A stretch of 64,000 nucleotides of DNA from Nakamurella lactea DSM 19367 (GTDB lineage: Bacteria; Actinomycetota; Actinomycetes; Mycobacteriales; Nakamurellaceae), in the NCBI RefSeq assembly GCF_000426645.1, contig NZ_AUFT01000008.1:372001-436000 (forward strand), in the 5' to 3' direction. Positions 63,411 to 64,000 of the stretch are shown one piece after another. How positions within the stretch are numbered: position 1 is the first letter of the stretch; every line of letters begins with the position of its first letter. The position numbers and the translations under genes were made by a program. The notes below the pieces were generated by a model. The model was not told the DNA's origin, made no database searches, and worked only from the letters and a program-made list of their open reading frames with translations.

Positions 63411-64000
63411 TGACGCCCGGCGCCGGCCACGGGAACTCCCGTGCCCGGCGCCGCGGCCTGCGCACCGTCATGCCGGCCGCGGCGCTGTTGCTCCTGGTCG
63501 CCGGGACCATCGCGGTCGCGGTCGGGCTGTTCCGGCAACAGGAAGCCCCCCCGGCTCCGGCTCCGGCGGCGGCCGGGCAACTCGACGCCTTGCCGGATCC
63601 GCCATCCGCCGGCCGCTCGGTCACCGGCGCTTCGGCAATCGACCCTGCGGCTTCGTCGATGCGGACACTTCCCGCGGCGCCCTCGTCGGCCCCGGCGTCA
63701 CCACCTGTCTCGGTGGCGCCGGCCCCGTCGGCGCCGCCAACGTCACCGGTTTCGTCACCGTCGGCGTCGACCTCATCGCCGGCCGCGCCGCCGGAAGTCG
63801 TTCCGCCCGAAAGCATCCGCATCCCGTCGATCGGTGTCTCATCCGATCTCCTCGGGCTCGGGCTGGCGGCAGACGGCTCGCTGGCCGTGCCGACGCCGGG
63901 ACCGGACTACGACAAGGCCGCCTGGTTCACCGGGTCGCCGGCCCCGGGCTCGCCCGGGCCGGCGGTGATCGAAGGCCATGTGGACAGCTCCGCGAACGGC
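63410..64000 (+). CDS. Class F sortase, N-terminal 197 residues, truncated by window edge
   Basis: The ATG at 63410 overlaps the last base of the CHRD gene. The product has an N-terminal membrane segment (about 22-40, PAAALLLLVAGTIAVAVGLF), a long Pro/Ala/Ser linker and the sortase domain starting PPESIRIPSIGVSSDLLGL. Continuing features are VPTPGPDYDKAAWFTGSPAPG and the catalytic His in VIEGHVDS. The Cys and Arg of the active site lie beyond the window. Class F sortases are common in actinobacteria, but their substrates are little known; the adjacent CHRD protein is the obvious candidate partner. Confidence 0.88.
   Translation, partial: MTPGAGHGNSRARRRGLRTVMPAAALLLLVAGTIAVAVGLFRQQEAPPAPAPAAAGQLDALPDPPSAGRSVTGASAIDPAASSMRTLPAAPSSAPASPPVSVAPAPSAPPTSPVSSPSASTSSPAAPPEVVPPESIRIPSIGVSSDLLGLGLAADGSLAVPTPGPDYDKAAWFTGSPAPGSPGPAVIEGHVDSSANG

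Noticed and set aside
1..64000. tRNA, rRNA and insertion-sequence genes
   Set aside because: I saw no tRNA T-loop with a matching cloverleaf, no rRNA conserved blocks and no transposase motifs. A dedicated tRNA and Rfam scan would be needed to exclude small RNAs.

Overview
The window is high-GC DNA (roughly 70 %) with GTG starts, dense operons and a mycothiol-dependent formaldehyde dehydrogenase. This points to an actinobacterium, perhaps a soil heterotroph of the Nakamurella/Frankineae type; that placement is inference. No rRNA, tRNA, insertion sequence, phage or CRISPR feature was found. The window looks like ordinary chromosome, packed with catabolic and transport cassettes.

Layout. 0-5 kb: end of an acetyltransferase gene, then a coxM-coxS-coxL-coxG operon for a form II (CODH-like) molybdenum hydroxylase. 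5-9.5 kb: a secreted peptidoglycan-binding protein, a cluster of short repeats, mscR with its metallo-hydrolase partner, and an iron-box-controlled siderophore-interacting protein. 9.5-13.5 kb: glycerophosphodiesterase, pdxY, a deoC-like aldolase and a ROK regulator. 13.8-17.3 kb: a sugar ABC importer (binding protein and two permeases, no ATPase). 17.4-19.2 kb: an isolated type VII-type secreted protein behind a 24-bp perfect palindrome. 19.3-23.5 kb: a minus-strand deoR-galT-galE-galK operon (Leloir pathway). 23.6-25.2 kb: a 57-bp tandem palindromic repeat and ilvA. 25.3-29.4 kb: a copper operon csoR-copZ-(His-rich secreted protein)-copA with a CsoR-like operator.

29.4-31.3 kb: unknown and small genes and an AlaX-type tRNA editor. 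31.4-41.4 kb: hyuA-hyuB, followed by a BMP-type nucleoside importer (binding protein, double ATPase, two permeases) and an NmrA-like oxidoreductase. 41.6-44.4 kb: a CoA-transferase overlapping a fused biotin-dependent carboxyltransferase. 44.5-48.2 kb: a small Cys-rich gene next to an iron-box-like site, a GT87 mannosyltransferase and aidB. 48.4-50.6 kb: carbamate kinase and a cyanuric acid amidohydrolase/barbiturase-family ring-opening enzyme. 50.6-56.5 kb: a diguanylate cyclase, an S9 peptidase, trmB and a FAD-linked oxidase. 56.7-60.6 kb: a large Tat-exported GH78 alpha-L-rhamnosidase. 60.8-62.4 kb: an epimerase-like protein with its TetR regulator. 62.6-64 kb: a CHRD-domain surface protein coupled to a class F sortase cut by the window edge.

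The most suggestive functional theme is nitrogen-rich ring compounds. A nucleoside/nucleobase-type importer, a hydantoinase/oxoprolinase pair, a cyclic-ureide amidohydrolase and a carbamate kinase lie on one strand within 20 kb, and a molybdenum hydroxylase lies further upstream. They may serve uptake and breakdown of nucleobases or related cyclic ureides, but that link is inferred from family membership and proximity only.
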